Assembly: GCA_943372195.1 (NCBI GenBank)
Contig: CALRXS010000007.1
Coordinates: 75,075 to 139,074 of the forward strand
Length of the DNA stretch: 64,000 nt
Direction: 5' to 3'
Origin: JAEYZM01 sp943372195
GTDB taxonomy: Bacteria > Bacteroidota > Bacteroidia > Sphingobacteriales > Sphingobacteriaceae
In this document: in pieces, positions 33,701-42,855 of the stretch
Layout of the letters: each line of letters starts with the position of its first letter
Position numbering within the stretch: the stretch's first letter is position 1
Position numbers and translations under genes: made by a program
The notes under the pieces: model-generated
Seen by the model: the letters and a program-made list of their open reading frames with translations, nothing else
Database searches by the model: none
Told to the model about the DNA's origin: nothing

Positions 33701-34898
33701 CCACTCGCCCATATCCACTAAACAAACCCGTATCAGCTACTCTACATAATATGATAAACTCTTTTGGTGCAATACTATAATTTCCAATTACTCCATTGCT
33801 TGTACCATCGGTAATCGTAAATCCATTTAAGGGCAAATTCTTCTCTGTTTGATTATAAATTTCTAAATACTCAGCTGCTGGTAATGATATAGCAGGAGAG
33901 GGGTCAGCCATTATTTCAGTAATAATTATATCACCATATAAACTCACAATTGGTGCTATGTAGTTAAATGTTATTGAGTCATTGCTATTTTGAATATTAC
34001 CATACAAATCTTTGTATAAAGGGAGTCTTAAAACATTATTACCATCTGGTAAATACCCAGAAAATACTATATCTACAGAATTGCTAAATAGATTGAATTG
34101 TATATCCTTCGGATGTAAATTGTTATTTAATACATAACTATTTTTATTGAAAACATTCAATGTATCAATCGTCTCATCAAATTCAATATTGATGGCACTA
34201 TCATTGATGACTGTCGCGAAAATTAATTCTGGTGAACTAGTATCTGCTTGAAACTGTTGTATACTTAAATTGTCAAAAATAAATTTATCACTTCTAGTAG
34301 AGGTGTGTCGTATGTACAAACCTGTGTAATTCGATACATTATGTGTCACATCAAATGTTGTTCCCTCTAATGTCCAGTTTGTACTATCTATCGATCTACT
34401 ATATAAATACCAATTCCCATTTCGATCATGTACCATCCGTATAAAAGTTCTTAATGTATCTATTTGAACTCTTAACTTGGCCGCTCCATCAATAATTTTT
34501 GAAGAGCTATTATTCGTTTGCCTGAAAAAATCATACGAATCAGTACTACCACTTTCTCCGATTTGTAAATAATAACCCTTCAAACTTTGATTCAATACAT
34601 CATTGTCACTGACGAAATAGTACCTGAATAAATTCCCCGTCGACGGGTCGAAATTCATCTGTATATAAAATTCCCAAACTGTATTTAGATTATTGTTAAA
34701 ACTCGTGGATATATAGGCAGTGTCGCCTCTAAAGAAACTTTTACTCTGCAATTGTAAATTGCTATTCACCACGAAACGCCCAGTATCTCCCATCCACGCC
34801 GGCTGATGTACAATCTCCCCATCACTGAAATCTTCGCTTAACTGAGCAAACGCAAAAGAATTCAAAAATAATCCGACCATCCACAAAATCTTTCTCAT
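30756..34898 (-). CDS. Giant exported protein with four lamin-tail domains
   Basis: About 1380 aa with a signal peptide (MRKILWMVGLFLNSFAFAQ). The frame is open 14 codons further, but ATG 34898 gives the proper signal. An N-terminal region of ~230 residues resembles a concanavalin-like jelly roll. Four lamin-tail domains follow, starting near residues 326, 594, 861 and 1109. Each opens with ITEIM-D-P-P...EYIEIYN and closes with SLE...NW...GGTPG-x-x-NS. Ig-like linkers (SAINIEFDETID) separate them. The C-terminus (ISPNADGYSDLLELNY ... GLYLIFIEG) resembles a FlgD/CHU_C-like T9SS sorting domain. Probably surface-attached or secreted; the target is unknown. Confidence 0.82.
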   Translation of the reverse strand: MRKILWMVGLFLNSFAFAQLSEDFSDGEIVHQPAWMGDTGRFVVNSNLQLQSKSFFRGDTAYISTSFNNNLNTVWEFYIQMNFDPSTGNLFRYYFVSDNDVLNQSLKGYYLQIGESGSTDSYDFFRQTNNSSSKIIDGAAKLRVQIDTLRTFIRMVHDRNGNWYLYSRSIDSTNWTLEGTTFDVTHNVSNYTGLYIRHTSTRSDKFIFDNLSIQQFQADTSSPELIFATVINDSAINIEFDETIDTLNVFNKNSYVLNNNLHPKDIQFNLFSNSVDIVFSGYLPDGNNVLRLPLYKDLYGNIQNSNDSITFNYIAPIVSLYGDIIITEIMADPSPAISLPAAEYLEIYNQTEKNLPLNGFTITDGTSNGVIGNYSIAPKEFIILCRVADTGLFSGYGRVVGLSTWPSLNNLSDSLVLKNSKNTTIDNVRYDINWYKDGLKKDGGYSLERVDYTNQCTAFYNWMASASQMGGTPGQKNSYWIETHQNKIFKINHVIMKNDSTIQIQFSHIPDTAIAIHNLKYKLNGLNVFAKEIKWVNDNHQELELKYDYKFLRNRNYKMNVGNIPTCDGVYLEENYLTIRQINIDDTSTISITEIMIDPNPQVALPNLEYIEIYNHNSYDLEIVNWKLKYNNTDYMIPNRRLLANEYYIICHVKDTLTFMEFGNTIGIVSFPTLSNTSAKLSLVNHKGTIVNELVYDVNWHDEIYKKNGGWSLEQIDPFSKCNASTNWNSSKDQLGGTPGNENSIINLYSDLIDLKVNSIKNTNDKIFEIKFNKSFIGTGINPAQFYFVANKQNLYFPDSVQVSSPFSKSAKMFFSTAIPTGTYQVVCHSLSYCGRNDTNVYYKLEIREQSENDEIIISELMVDPSPSTGLPEAEYIEIHNKGDKKYDLQLLISDNRNSAEFHIDSIERNGYLILTDIINQEKWLDYENVLFISDMPSLNNSADSIYLSEVEGKILDSVFYSINQWHEDNRLGGYALELSPNNYRCKSEVLWGNALNNVAGSPGFKNSFTIDQNKLKPEIISETIVENTYRIQLNQNIESIKINGNHPEYILSYSTNDKTINIDLSPDLSDELLKLELSIKTCFDINFDTTVYIQKNIEKEYQQLIINEVLFNSYAGSTDFIELYNNSEKAINLKGFKFQTRDINNSIVDSVIIISTNYFLMPYEYVVLTEDKQSVEMNYRTKNKENIIEINKLIKMSDKEGNVYLLDETGKTLDQMNYSENMHLSWLEDIDGRSLERRRFDIEGLVAENWASASDDIGKGSPGVLNSQNSYKMLDLNDEFYLSKKLISPNADGYSDLLELNYHLKNTSMIVRINVFDQQGRFIANIFNEYSISNEGILTWDLSQNNVKIQNGLYLIFIEGISDSGSYKKYKLPFIVDDN

Positions 34899-34970
34899 AT
34901 TTGCAAAGTTTACAAGAATACAGTTCTCAAAAAACTGCATTTAATAAGGTTTATTTAATAAGGATTATTT

Positions 34971-35963
34971 ATGAAAATCGCTGTTGTAGGTGCTACCGGA
35001 TTGGTAGGCACTATGATGCTCCGAGTGTTAGAGGAGCGTAATTTCCCTGTAACTGAGCTTATTCCGGTGGCTTCTGAAAAAAGTGTCGGAAAAGAAATCG
35101 AATTCAAAGGGAAAAAATACAAGGTTCATAGCATGGATGATGCCATTAAAGCGAAACCACATATTGCTCTATTTTCTGCCGGGGGGACAACATCTTTGAA
35201 TGAAGCACCACGTTTTGCTAGATTAGGCACGGTGGTGATCGATAATTCATCGGCATGGCGTATGGACCCTAACATTGCTCTTGTGGTGCCTGAAGTGAAT
35301 GCGCACATTCTTACTGGCAATGATAAAATTATTGCAAACCCGAATTGCTCTACCATTCAAATGGTAGTTGCTCTGAAGCCTTTGCATGCTAAATATAAAA
35401 TTAAACGTATCGTAGTTTCTACTTATCAATCAGTTACTGGTACTGGCGTAAAAGCCGTGAATCAATTGATGAACGAACGCCAAGGTATCGAAGGTGAAAT
35501 GGCTTATGCTTATACCATCGACCTTAATGTAATACCGCAAATTGATGTCTTCTTAGAAAATGGTTATACCAAAGAAGAAATGAAGATGATTAACGAAACG
35601 AAAAAAATCATGCAAGATGATTCGATTCAAGTGACGGCTACTACGGTGCGTATACCGGTGATGGGCGGACATTCAGAGTCTCTGAATATTGAATTTGAAA
35701 ATGATTTTGAGATCAATGAGTTGAAAAATATTTTAGCGAATGCTGATGGTATCATTTTACAAGATGACCCTGCAAACCTAATCTACCCTATGCCTCTCAA
35801 CGCGCATAACCGCGATGAAGTTTTCGTAGGTAGAATTCGTAGAGATGAATCGCAAGCAAACACAGTAAACATGTGGGTCGTTGCCGATAACTTACGCAAA
35901 GGTGCCGCTACCAATGCAGTTCAAATCGCTGAATACTTATTGAAAAATAAAATTGTTCAATAA
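34971..35963 (+). CDS. asd: Aspartate-semialdehyde dehydrogenase
   Basis: Reduces aspartyl phosphate to aspartate semialdehyde, the branch point to lysine/diaminopimelate, threonine and methionine. 330 aa. NADP motif GATGLVGTMMLRVLEE (residues 7-22). The catalytic Cys is in NPNCSTIQMV near 125. Later motifs RIPVMGGHSESLNIE and the C-terminal VADNLRKGAATNAVQIAE are diagnostic. It begins 72 bases from the divergent lamin-tail gene and is followed by the carotenoid genes on the same strand. Confidence 0.97.
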   Translation: MKIAVVGATGLVGTMMLRVLEERNFPVTELIPVASEKSVGKEIEFKGKKYKVHSMDDAIKAKPHIALFSAGGTTSLNEAPRFARLGTVVIDNSSAWRMDPNIALVVPEVNAHILTGNDKIIANPNCSTIQMVVALKPLHAKYKIKRIVVSTYQSVTGTGVKAVNQLMNERQGIEGEMAYAYTIDLNVIPQIDVFLENGYTKEEMKMINETKKIMQDDSIQVTATTVRIPVMGGHSESLNIEFENDFEINELKNILANADGIILQDDPANLIYPMPLNAHNRDEVFVGRIRRDESQANTVNMWVVADNLRKGAATNAVQIAEYLLKNKIVQ

Positions 35964-35994
35964 AACATTTTTATAAAGCATAGGTTTTCATTCA

Positions 35995-37488
35995 ATGAAT
36001 ACTGATAATCGTAAAAAAGCCATTGTAATTGGCGCTGGCATAGCAGGTATCGCTGCCTCTATTCGCCTGCAATTAAAAGGTTATCAGGTCTTATGCCTCG
36101 AAAATAATTTTTACCCCGGTGGTAAATTATCTGAGATAAAATTAGAGGGATTTCGCTTCGATGCGGGTCCCTCTTTGTTTACCATGCCCCAGTATGTTGA
36201 TGAACTTTTTCTATTAGCCAATAAAAATCCGCGTGAGCATTTCAACTATCTACCTCTAGAAAAAACTTGTGTTTATTTTTATGAGGATGGTACCGTAATG
36301 ACTGCTTATGCTGATAAAGAAAAATTCAAAAAAGAAATGCATGAGAAATTAAATCTCTCGCATCAAGCGCTCGAAAAATTTCTACAAAAAAGTAAAACGA
36401 TTTACGATATCACCTATCATGTTTTCTTAGAAAGATCTTTACATCGATTAAAAACTTTTTTACGCTGGCCAACAATTCAATCTATTTTTAGATTGCCCCA
36501 AATTGATGCCATGCGCTCTATGAATAAAGCCAACGAAGAAATTTTACAATCTGATAAAGCTGTGCAATTCTTCAATAGATACGCTACCTATAACGGTTCA
36601 AACCCTTATAAAGCGCCGGCTACTTTGAACGTGATTCATCACCTCGAACATGAGTTCGGTGCATGGCTGCCAAAATTTGGCATGTATCATATCACCGATT
36701 CATTGGTTAAATTAGCTGAATCTCTCGGAGTGAAATTTCAATATCAAACAAAAGTGAATCGCATTATTCACGATTCAAAAAAAGTTTCTGGTATTGAATG
36801 TACACATCAAAATAAAATTGAATTTTACGAAGCTGATGTCATTGTAAGTAATATGGATGTTTACCATACCTACAAAAAATTACTCAACGATATTACTGCT
36901 CCAGAATCTATTCTCAATCAAACGAAGTCGAGCTCTGCACTTATATTTTATTGGGGGATCAACAAAAGCTTTGATCAACTCGATGTACACAATATCTTTT
37001 TCTCAAAAGATTATAAATACGAATTTGATTGTATCGATTCTGCTAAAATTACCGACGACCCAACAGTATATATCAACATCACTTCTAAGAAAATTAAAAA
37101 CGATGCACCCGAAAATGCTGAGAATTGGTTTGTGATGATTAATGTGCCTAACAATCAAAATCAGAATTGGGATGAATTAATTGCAACATCCAGAGAAAAT
37201 ATTATTAAAAAATTAAGTCGATTGCTGAATACCGATATCGCTCCTCTAATTCTTTGTGAAGATGTTCTCGACCCGAGAAGTATTGAAGCGAAAACTTCAT
37301 CGCATCGCGGGGCGCTTTATGGTAATAGCTCTAACAATCAGTTCGCTGCTTTTCTGCGTCATTCAAATAAAAGCAGTAAATTGAAGGGCTTGTATTTTTG
37401 TGGCGGAAGTGTGCACCCCGGTGGAGGCATACCTCTCGCTTTACTATCAGCAAAAATTTGTACAGATTTTATAGATTATGTTGAATAA
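35995..37488 (+). CDS. Carotenoid desaturase, probably CrtD type
   Basis: A 497-aa FAD-dependent desaturase of the CrtI/CrtD family. The dinucleotide motif is VIGAGIAGIAASIRLQLKGY (residues 12-31). The family C-terminal signature is GLYFCGGSVHPGGGIPLALLSAK. Segments such as GPSLFTMPQYVDEL and NRYATYNGSNPYKAP look more like 1-hydroxycarotenoid 3,4-desaturase (CrtD) than phytoene desaturase. The next gene, CruF-like, makes the substrate CrtD would use. Plain CrtI cannot be ruled out by eye. It overlaps the next gene by 11 bases. Confidence 0.8.
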   Translation: MNTDNRKKAIVIGAGIAGIAASIRLQLKGYQVLCLENNFYPGGKLSEIKLEGFRFDAGPSLFTMPQYVDELFLLANKNPREHFNYLPLEKTCVYFYEDGTVMTAYADKEKFKKEMHEKLNLSHQALEKFLQKSKTIYDITYHVFLERSLHRLKTFLRWPTIQSIFRLPQIDAMRSMNKANEEILQSDKAVQFFNRYATYNGSNPYKAPATLNVIHHLEHEFGAWLPKFGMYHITDSLVKLAESLGVKFQYQTKVNRIIHDSKKVSGIECTHQNKIEFYEADVIVSNMDVYHTYKKLLNDITAPESILNQTKSSSALIFYWGINKSFDQLDVHNIFFSKDYKYEFDCIDSAKITDDPTVYINITSKKIKNDAPENAENWFVMINVPNNQNQNWDELIATSRENIIKKLSRLLNTDIAPLILCEDVLDPRSIEAKTSSHRGALYGNSSNNQFAAFLRHSNKSSKLKGLYFCGGSVHPGGGIPLALLSAKICTDFIDYVE

Positions 37489-38119
37489 AAAAAATATATC
37501 GATTGCGGTAATTGTTATTTTTCATCTCGTCGGACTCATAGGATTCAGAGTAGATGAATTAATACCCTTATTTAAAATACTAGTGCCCGCACATCTTTTA
37601 TTGATGACTTTTATCTTATTCTTCAACCATAAAGATTGGAACACCCATTTTTACGTTTTTCTTATTTCCGTTTTTCTATTTTCCTTCAGCATAGAGGCAG
37701 TGGGTACAAATACCGGAAAAATCTTCGGGGCTTACACTTACCTAACAACTCTCGGCATCAAAATATTCAATACTCCTCTCATGATTGGTATCAATTGGCT
37801 AATCTTGGTGTACTCAGCCGGAGTGTATATACATCGCTTGATTCCTTCCAATTCTGCATCAACCGAATTTATAAAATCATTAATGGGAGCGGCTATACTC
37901 ACAATTATTGATTTTTTCATAGAGCCTATTGCCATTAAATTCGACTATTGGGTATGGCAAGGGGTAGAGGTGCCTACACAGAATTATGTCGCCTGGTTCA
38001 TTACTGCCTTTGTTTTTATGCTGGTATTCAATAAATTAAACTTCAATAAGTCAAACCCAATCGCTCATATTTTGTTAATAGTACAAAGCTTGTTTTTTGT
38101 ACTCTTATCAGTATTATGA
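37478..38119 (+). CDS. CruF-like carotenoid biosynthesis membrane protein
   Basis: A 213-aa protein with about seven membrane segments. The core FSIEAVGTNTGKIFGAYTYLTTLG and the LTIIDFFIEPIAIKFDYWVW motif are typical of the CruF/carotenoid biosynthesis family (carotene 1',2'-hydratases). This family adds water to the psi end of gamma-carotene-like molecules. It overlaps the desaturase gene by 11 bases and ispH by four, so all are coupled. It may hydroxylate the acyclic end before the CrtD step. Confidence 0.8.
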   Translation: MLNKKNISIAVIVIFHLVGLIGFRVDELIPLFKILVPAHLLLMTFILFFNHKDWNTHFYVFLISVFLFSFSIEAVGTNTGKIFGAYTYLTTLGIKIFNTPLMIGINWLILVYSAGVYIHRLIPSNSASTEFIKSLMGAAILTIIDFFIEPIAIKFDYWVWQGVEVPTQNYVAWFITAFVFMLVFNKLNFNKSNPIAHILLIVQSLFFVLLSVL

Positions 38120-38988
38120 TTACTTTTGAAAAAAATAAATACATGTTAAACTTAGAAGTCAACATCGATCAACAATCAGGCTTTTGCTTTGGGGTGGTAT
38201 ATGCCATCGAAATGGCTGAAGAAATCTTACAAGAACAAGGTTATTTGTATTGCTTGGGTGATATCGTTCATAACGACGAAGAGGTGGAACGTTTGAAAGC
38301 TAAAGGCTTAAGAATTATTTCACACGATGACTTAAAAGAAATTAGAAACGAACGTGTTTTAATTCGTGCTCACGGTGAACCACCTGAGACTTATAAATTG
38401 GCATTAGATAATAACATCACCTTGATGGATGCTTCTTGTCCAGTGGTATTGAAATTGCAAAACCGAGTGAAAAATTCATTCGATGATAATGAGAAAATTT
38501 TCATTTATGGTAAACACGGACATGCAGAGGTGATTGGCTTACAAGGTCAAACCAATAATGAGGCAGTGGTTTTTCAAGACCTAGCTGAATTAGAAGAAAT
38601 GGATTTGCCTAAGAAATTTACGCTATATAGTCAAACCACTAAAAGCACCGATAAATTTTACAAGATTAAAAATGAATTGATTAGCAAAGGCTATGAAGTT
38701 CAAGCGAACGATACCATTTGTCGCCAAGTGTCTAACCGCGATGAAGAGTTACGTGATTTTGTAAAAAACTACGATAAAATAATTTTTGTATCAGGCAGAA
38801 AATCTTCGAACGGAAAGATTCTTTACGATGTATGCCGCCAAAACAATGTCAACACTTTCTTTGTTAGCTCTGCTGATGAATTAAGTCCGGCAATGTTCGA
38901 ACCCAATGATAAAGTGGGTATCTGCGGAGCCACTTCAACCCCAATGTGGTTGATGGAAAATGTAAAAAACGTTTTATTATCGTACTAA
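38116..38988 (+). CDS. ispH: 4-hydroxy-3-methylbut-2-enyl diphosphate reductase
   Basis: The last enzyme of the MEP isoprenoid pathway, a 4Fe-4S protein that makes IPP and DMAPP. 290 aa. Three cluster cysteines: SGFCFGV near 22, MDASCPVV near 111 and VGICGATSTP near 273. The start at 38116 overlaps the previous stop (ATGA); a second ATG at 38143 would give MLNLEVNID, closer to the family N-terminus. Placement inside carotenoid genes links precursor supply to pigment synthesis. Confidence 0.95.
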   Translation: MITFEKNKYMLNLEVNIDQQSGFCFGVVYAIEMAEEILQEQGYLYCLGDIVHNDEEVERLKAKGLRIISHDDLKEIRNERVLIRAHGEPPETYKLALDNNITLMDASCPVVLKLQNRVKNSFDDNEKIFIYGKHGHAEVIGLQGQTNNEAVVFQDLAELEEMDLPKKFTLYSQTTKSTDKFYKIKNELISKGYEVQANDTICRQVSNRDEELRDFVKNYDKIIFVSGRKSSNGKILYDVCRQNNVNTFFVSSADELSPAMFEPNDKVGICGATSTPMWLMENVKNVLLSY

Positions 38989-38989
38989 C

Positions 38990-39439
38990 ATGTTGATTAA
39001 TATTTTAATAACTCTCGGCACTTTTGCTTTCATGGAGTTCGTTGCTTGGTTTGCTCACAAATATGTGATGCATGGTTTCTTGTGGTATTTACACAAAGAT
39101 CATCATCAAGTAGAACCCGGCTTCTTCGAAAAAAACGATGCCTTCTTTTTAATTTTTGCAGTGCCCTCGGCTTACTGTTTTATAACAGGGAGCATTTATA
39201 ATGATTTTAGATTTTTCATCGGACTAGGTATTTTGCTTTATGGCATATGCTATTTCTTAGTTCACGATGTCATCATTCATCAACGATTTAAATGGTTACG
39301 CGATTGGGATAATACTTATGTTCGTGGCATTCGTCGTGCACACAAAATGCATCATAAACACTTAGGTAAAGAACATGGCGAAAACTTCGGTATGTTAATA
39401 GTGCCTATTCGTTACTTCATTGAAAACAGAAAAAAATAA
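38990..39439 (+). CDS. crtZ: Beta-carotene hydroxylase
   Basis: A 149-aa di-iron membrane hydroxylase that adds 3-hydroxyls to the beta ring. Histidine boxes: HKYVMHG, HKDHHQ, HDVIIHQRF and HKMHHKHLG, in the order and spacing of CrtZ. Three or four membrane helices. It starts one base after the ispH stop. With the CrtD-like and CruF-like proteins it suggests monocyclic hydroxycarotenoids of the saproxanthin/myxol type. Lycopene cyclase, crtB and a first crtI are not in the window. Confidence 0.92.
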   Translation: MLINILITLGTFAFMEFVAWFAHKYVMHGFLWYLHKDHHQVEPGFFEKNDAFFLIFAVPSAYCFITGSIYNDFRFFIGLGILLYGICYFLVHDVIIHQRFKWLRDWDNTYVRGIRRAHKMHHKHLGKEHGENFGMLIVPIRYFIENRKK

Positions 39440-39457
39440 TCGTTAATATTTCTTCGG

Positions 39458-41830
39458 ATGTTTAAAAATTTTTTACTGCTTAGCGTTACTCTACTTACAC
39501 TAAGTATAGCAACATTTGCTCAAACGGGTATCATTAAAGGTAGTATCAAAAATGCTATCAACAATGAAGGATTACCTTCTGTATCAGTCATCATACAAGG
39601 TACAACAACAGGCGTACTTTCTGATCTAGATGGTAATTATCAAATCACTCAATTAAAACCAGGCTTCTATAATTTAGAGTTTAAATACATAGGCTTCAAA
39701 AGTAAAGTAGTGTACGAAGTGCAAGTGTACAATTCTAAAGCTGCAGTTGTCGATGTTACACTCGATGAAGAATCTAAAAATATTAATGAAGTAGAAGTTA
39801 AAGCTTCTGCTTTTTACAAACCTCAAGAAAGTCCGCTTTCTTTAGTAACCATCGGCGTATCTGAAATCAAACGTAACCCTGGTGGTAACCGTGACATTTC
39901 TAAAGTAATTCAATCATTACCGGGTGTTGCATCGTCTGCTAGTTTTAGAAACGATATCATCATTCGTGGGGGTGCACCCAATGAAAATAGATTTTACTTA
40001 GATGGTATTGAAATACCAAATATTAATCACTTCGCTACACAAGGTGCAGGTGGTGGTCCGGTCGGATTAATAAACGTAGACTTTGTGCGAGAGGTTGATT
40101 TTTACTCAGGTGCTTTCCCTGTAAATAGAGGTAATGCATTGAGTTCTGTATTTGATTTTAAATTCAAAGAAGGAAGAACTGATAGGCTAGGAGCATCATT
40201 AACATTAGGTTCTAGCGATTTAGCTACAGTACTTGAAGGTCCGCTTTCGAAAAAAACTACTTTCTTGTTCTCGTATCGAAAGTCTTATTTGCAGTTTTTA
40301 TTTAGAGCTATCGGATTGCCATTCTTACCTGAATACAACGATGTGCAGTTTAAAGTAAAAACGAAATTTGATGATAAAAATGAATTGACAATCATTGGTT
40401 TAGGAGCACTCGATGATTTTCAATTGAACTTAGATGCGAATGAAACGGAAGTTCAAAAATATCAATTGCAAACACTGCCAGATTTCGGACAGTCGAATTA
40501 CACGATCGGATTAAATTATAAAAAGTATAGAGGGAATAGTTATTCTACAATCGTTCTATCAAGAAATTATTTGAAAAATTCTACTATCAAATATCCTGAT
40601 AATGATGAGAGTAAATTGCCTTTATTAGATTATGTTTCAAAAGAGATTGAAAATAAATTCAGAATCGAAAATACCAATAGAATAAAGGGATATAAGTTGA
40701 ATTCAGGTATTAGTTTAGAGACTGCTGAATACACAAATGAAACTTACAACAATACACCATTCGGATTAATTGATTATACTTCTACATTGAACTTTTTTAG
40801 ATATGGAGTATTTTCACAAGCTAGTAAAGGCTATTTAAAAGAGAGATTACAATTATCAGCAGGATTTAGGTTAGACGGAAATACATTCTCATCGACCATG
40901 TCTAATCCGCTTGATCAATTCTCACCTCGCTTCTCTGCATCGTATGCAATCAACGATAAAATTAGTTTAAACTTTAATACAGGACGTTATTTTCAAACGC
41001 CAGCATACACGGTGTTAGGATATAGAGATTCATTGAATAATCTATTGAATAAAAACGTAAAGTATATTCGTAATGATCAAATTGTTTTTGGAATTGAATA
41101 CAATACCTTATCAAACTTGCGATTTACAGCTGAAGGTTTCTTGAAATTATACGACAACTATCCAATGTTAGTAACATCCGGAGATACTATACCATTAGCA
41201 AATTTAGGAGTAGACTTTGGAGTTGTTGGCGATAGACCTGTTGCGAATTTAACGAAAGGAAGAAGCTACGGATTAGAATTATTGGCACAACAAAAATTAC
41301 AAAAAGGTTTCTACGGTATAGTTGCTATTACCTTTGTAAGAAGTGAATTTCAAGATAAAAACAATAAATATGTAGCATCATCTTGGGATAATAGATATTT
41401 GTTGAGTTTAACTGGAGGAAAGATCTTTAAAAAGAATTGGGAACTAGGAGCGAAGTTGCGTTACTCAGGCGGTGCTCCATACACACCTATTGATTTTGCG
41501 GGTTCTTCTATCATATCTAATTATGATGTTAATCCTCAAGGAAGCTTAGATTATAGTCGATTAAATGCAGTGCGTTTAGGTGATTTTTATCAATTAGATA
41601 TTCGTGTTGATAAGAAATACAATTTCAAGAAATTTATTTTTAATGTATTTTTAGACATTCAAAATGTGACGGGCTTTATATATAATGCACAACCAGTATT
41701 TTTATTACAAAGAGATGCGAATGGGAATGCACAGATTGACCCGAATGATGCAACAAGATATTTAACGAAATTAGAGAATAACCTTAATGGTAGCACATTG
41801 CCAACTTTAGGTATTATTATTGAATGGTAA
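39458..41830 (+). CDS. TonB-dependent receptor with carboxypeptidase-like N-domain
   Basis: A 790-aa outer-membrane transporter. Signal peptide (FLLLSVTLLTLSIATFAQ), then a CarboxypepD_reg-like domain (~25-110; GIIKGSIKNAINNEGLPSVSV...LSDLDGNYQI). A plug domain follows (~125-235; VIQSLPGVASSASFRNDIIIRGG, DGIEIPNINHFATQG), then a beta barrel to the C-terminal strand (GSTLPTLGIIIEW, ending in an aromatic). No SusD partner is adjacent, so it is not a classical glycan locus. The neighbouring hemH hints at iron or haem, but this is only proximity. The stop overlaps the open region before hemH. Confidence 0.9.
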   Translation: MFKNFLLLSVTLLTLSIATFAQTGIIKGSIKNAINNEGLPSVSVIIQGTTTGVLSDLDGNYQITQLKPGFYNLEFKYIGFKSKVVYEVQVYNSKAAVVDVTLDEESKNINEVEVKASAFYKPQESPLSLVTIGVSEIKRNPGGNRDISKVIQSLPGVASSASFRNDIIIRGGAPNENRFYLDGIEIPNINHFATQGAGGGPVGLINVDFVREVDFYSGAFPVNRGNALSSVFDFKFKEGRTDRLGASLTLGSSDLATVLEGPLSKKTTFLFSYRKSYLQFLFRAIGLPFLPEYNDVQFKVKTKFDDKNELTIIGLGALDDFQLNLDANETEVQKYQLQTLPDFGQSNYTIGLNYKKYRGNSYSTIVLSRNYLKNSTIKYPDNDESKLPLLDYVSKEIENKFRIENTNRIKGYKLNSGISLETAEYTNETYNNTPFGLIDYTSTLNFFRYGVFSQASKGYLKERLQLSAGFRLDGNTFSSTMSNPLDQFSPRFSASYAINDKISLNFNTGRYFQTPAYTVLGYRDSLNNLLNKNVKYIRNDQIVFGIEYNTLSNLRFTAEGFLKLYDNYPMLVTSGDTIPLANLGVDFGVVGDRPVANLTKGRSYGLELLAQQKLQKGFYGIVAITFVRSEFQDKNNKYVASSWDNRYLLSLTGGKIFKKNWELGAKLRYSGGAPYTPIDFAGSSIISNYDVNPQGSLDYSRLNAVRLGDFYQLDIRVDKKYNFKKFIFNVFLDIQNVTGFIYNAQPVFLLQRDANGNAQIDPNDATRYLTKLENNLNGSTLPTLGIIIEW

Positions 41831-41831
41831 G

Positions 41832-42848
41832 ATGATGATGAAAAAAGGAATTTTATTAGTTAACCTTGGTACTCCTGATAGTCCGTCGGTTCCCGATGTG
41901 CGCAGATATCTCGATGAGTTTTTGATGGATCCTCGAGTGATTGATTTCAATGTTGTTGCACGTACATTATTAGTGAAAGGCATCATCGTTCCATTTAGAG
42001 GTCCGAAGTCAGCAAAATCATACAAAGCCATCTGGACGAACGAAGGTTCACCCTTAATGGTGTATGGTAAGCGAGTGAAGAATATGTTGCAAGAGAAATT
42101 AGGCGAAGAGTACGAAGTTGATTTAGCGATGCGTTATCAAAATCCTTCTCTCGAAAATGTATTGAATGAATTTTACAAAAAGAAAATATTTGACATCAAA
42201 GTAATTCCATTATTCCCTCAATATGCTTCTGCTACTACAGGCTCAGTGCATGAGAAGGTGATGGATATTGTTGCCAAATGGCAAATCATTCCGAAAATTG
42301 AGTTCATTAATTCATATTATGAATTGCCTAAAATGATTGAAGCATTTGCTGAGATTGGTAAAGATTATGTGAAAGATAATTATGATCATATTTTATTTAG
42401 TTTCCATGGTTTACCGGTGCGTCAACTAATAAAAGCTGACGTAGAAAAAAATCATTGTCAAAAAGTAAAGGACTGCTGTAAGACCATTACAGAGAATAAT
42501 AAATATTGCTACTCTGCTCAATGTTATCAAACAGCCTATCGTATTGCAGAACAGTTGAACATACCAGAGAAAGATTATAGTATTGTATTTCAATCTCGCT
42601 TAGGTCGTGACCCTTGGATTCAGCCTTATGCGTCAGAAGTGATAGAGCATTTAGCAAAAGAGGGTAAGAAGAAAATTTTAGTGTTTTGTCCGGCTTTCGT
42701 TGCCGATTGTATCGAAACCATTTTTGAAATTTCTGTTGAATATCAAGAGGAATTTGAACATGCAGGTGGTGAGAAAATTCAATTGGTACCTGGGTTAAAT
42801 GATCACCCAATCTGGATCGATGCATTAGTTGATCTAGCGAAAAATTAA
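41832..42848 (+). CDS. hemH: Ferrochelatase
   Basis: Inserts Fe(II) into protoporphyrin IX to make haem (or into coproporphyrin III in the alternative pathway). About 338 aa. LLVNLGTPDSPSVPDVRRYL opens the protein. The catalytic His is in ILFSFHGLPVRQL near 190 and a Glu in CIETIFEI near 295. A Cys-rich stretch KDCCKTITENNKYCYSAQCY near 215 is common in Bacteroidota members. Three ATGs in a row (41832, 41835, 41838) make the exact start uncertain; an earlier ATG 41820 overlaps the receptor gene. Confidence 0.95.
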   Translation: MMMKKGILLVNLGTPDSPSVPDVRRYLDEFLMDPRVIDFNVVARTLLVKGIIVPFRGPKSAKSYKAIWTNEGSPLMVYGKRVKNMLQEKLGEEYEVDLAMRYQNPSLENVLNEFYKKKIFDIKVIPLFPQYASATTGSVHEKVMDIVAKWQIIPKIEFINSYYELPKMIEAFAEIGKDYVKDNYDHILFSFHGLPVRQLIKADVEKNHCQKVKDCCKTITENNKYCYSAQCYQTAYRIAEQLNIPEKDYSIVFQSRLGRDPWIQPYASEVIEHLAKEGKKKILVFCPAFVADCIETIFEISVEYQEEFEHAGGEKIQLVPGLNDHPIWIDALVDLAKN

Positions 42849-42855
42849 AACTTAT

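Noticed and set aside
36857..37135. Other open frames inside large genes, such as 36857-37135 and 35126-35356
   Set aside because: They lie fully inside strongly supported genes in other frames and show no signals or family motifs.
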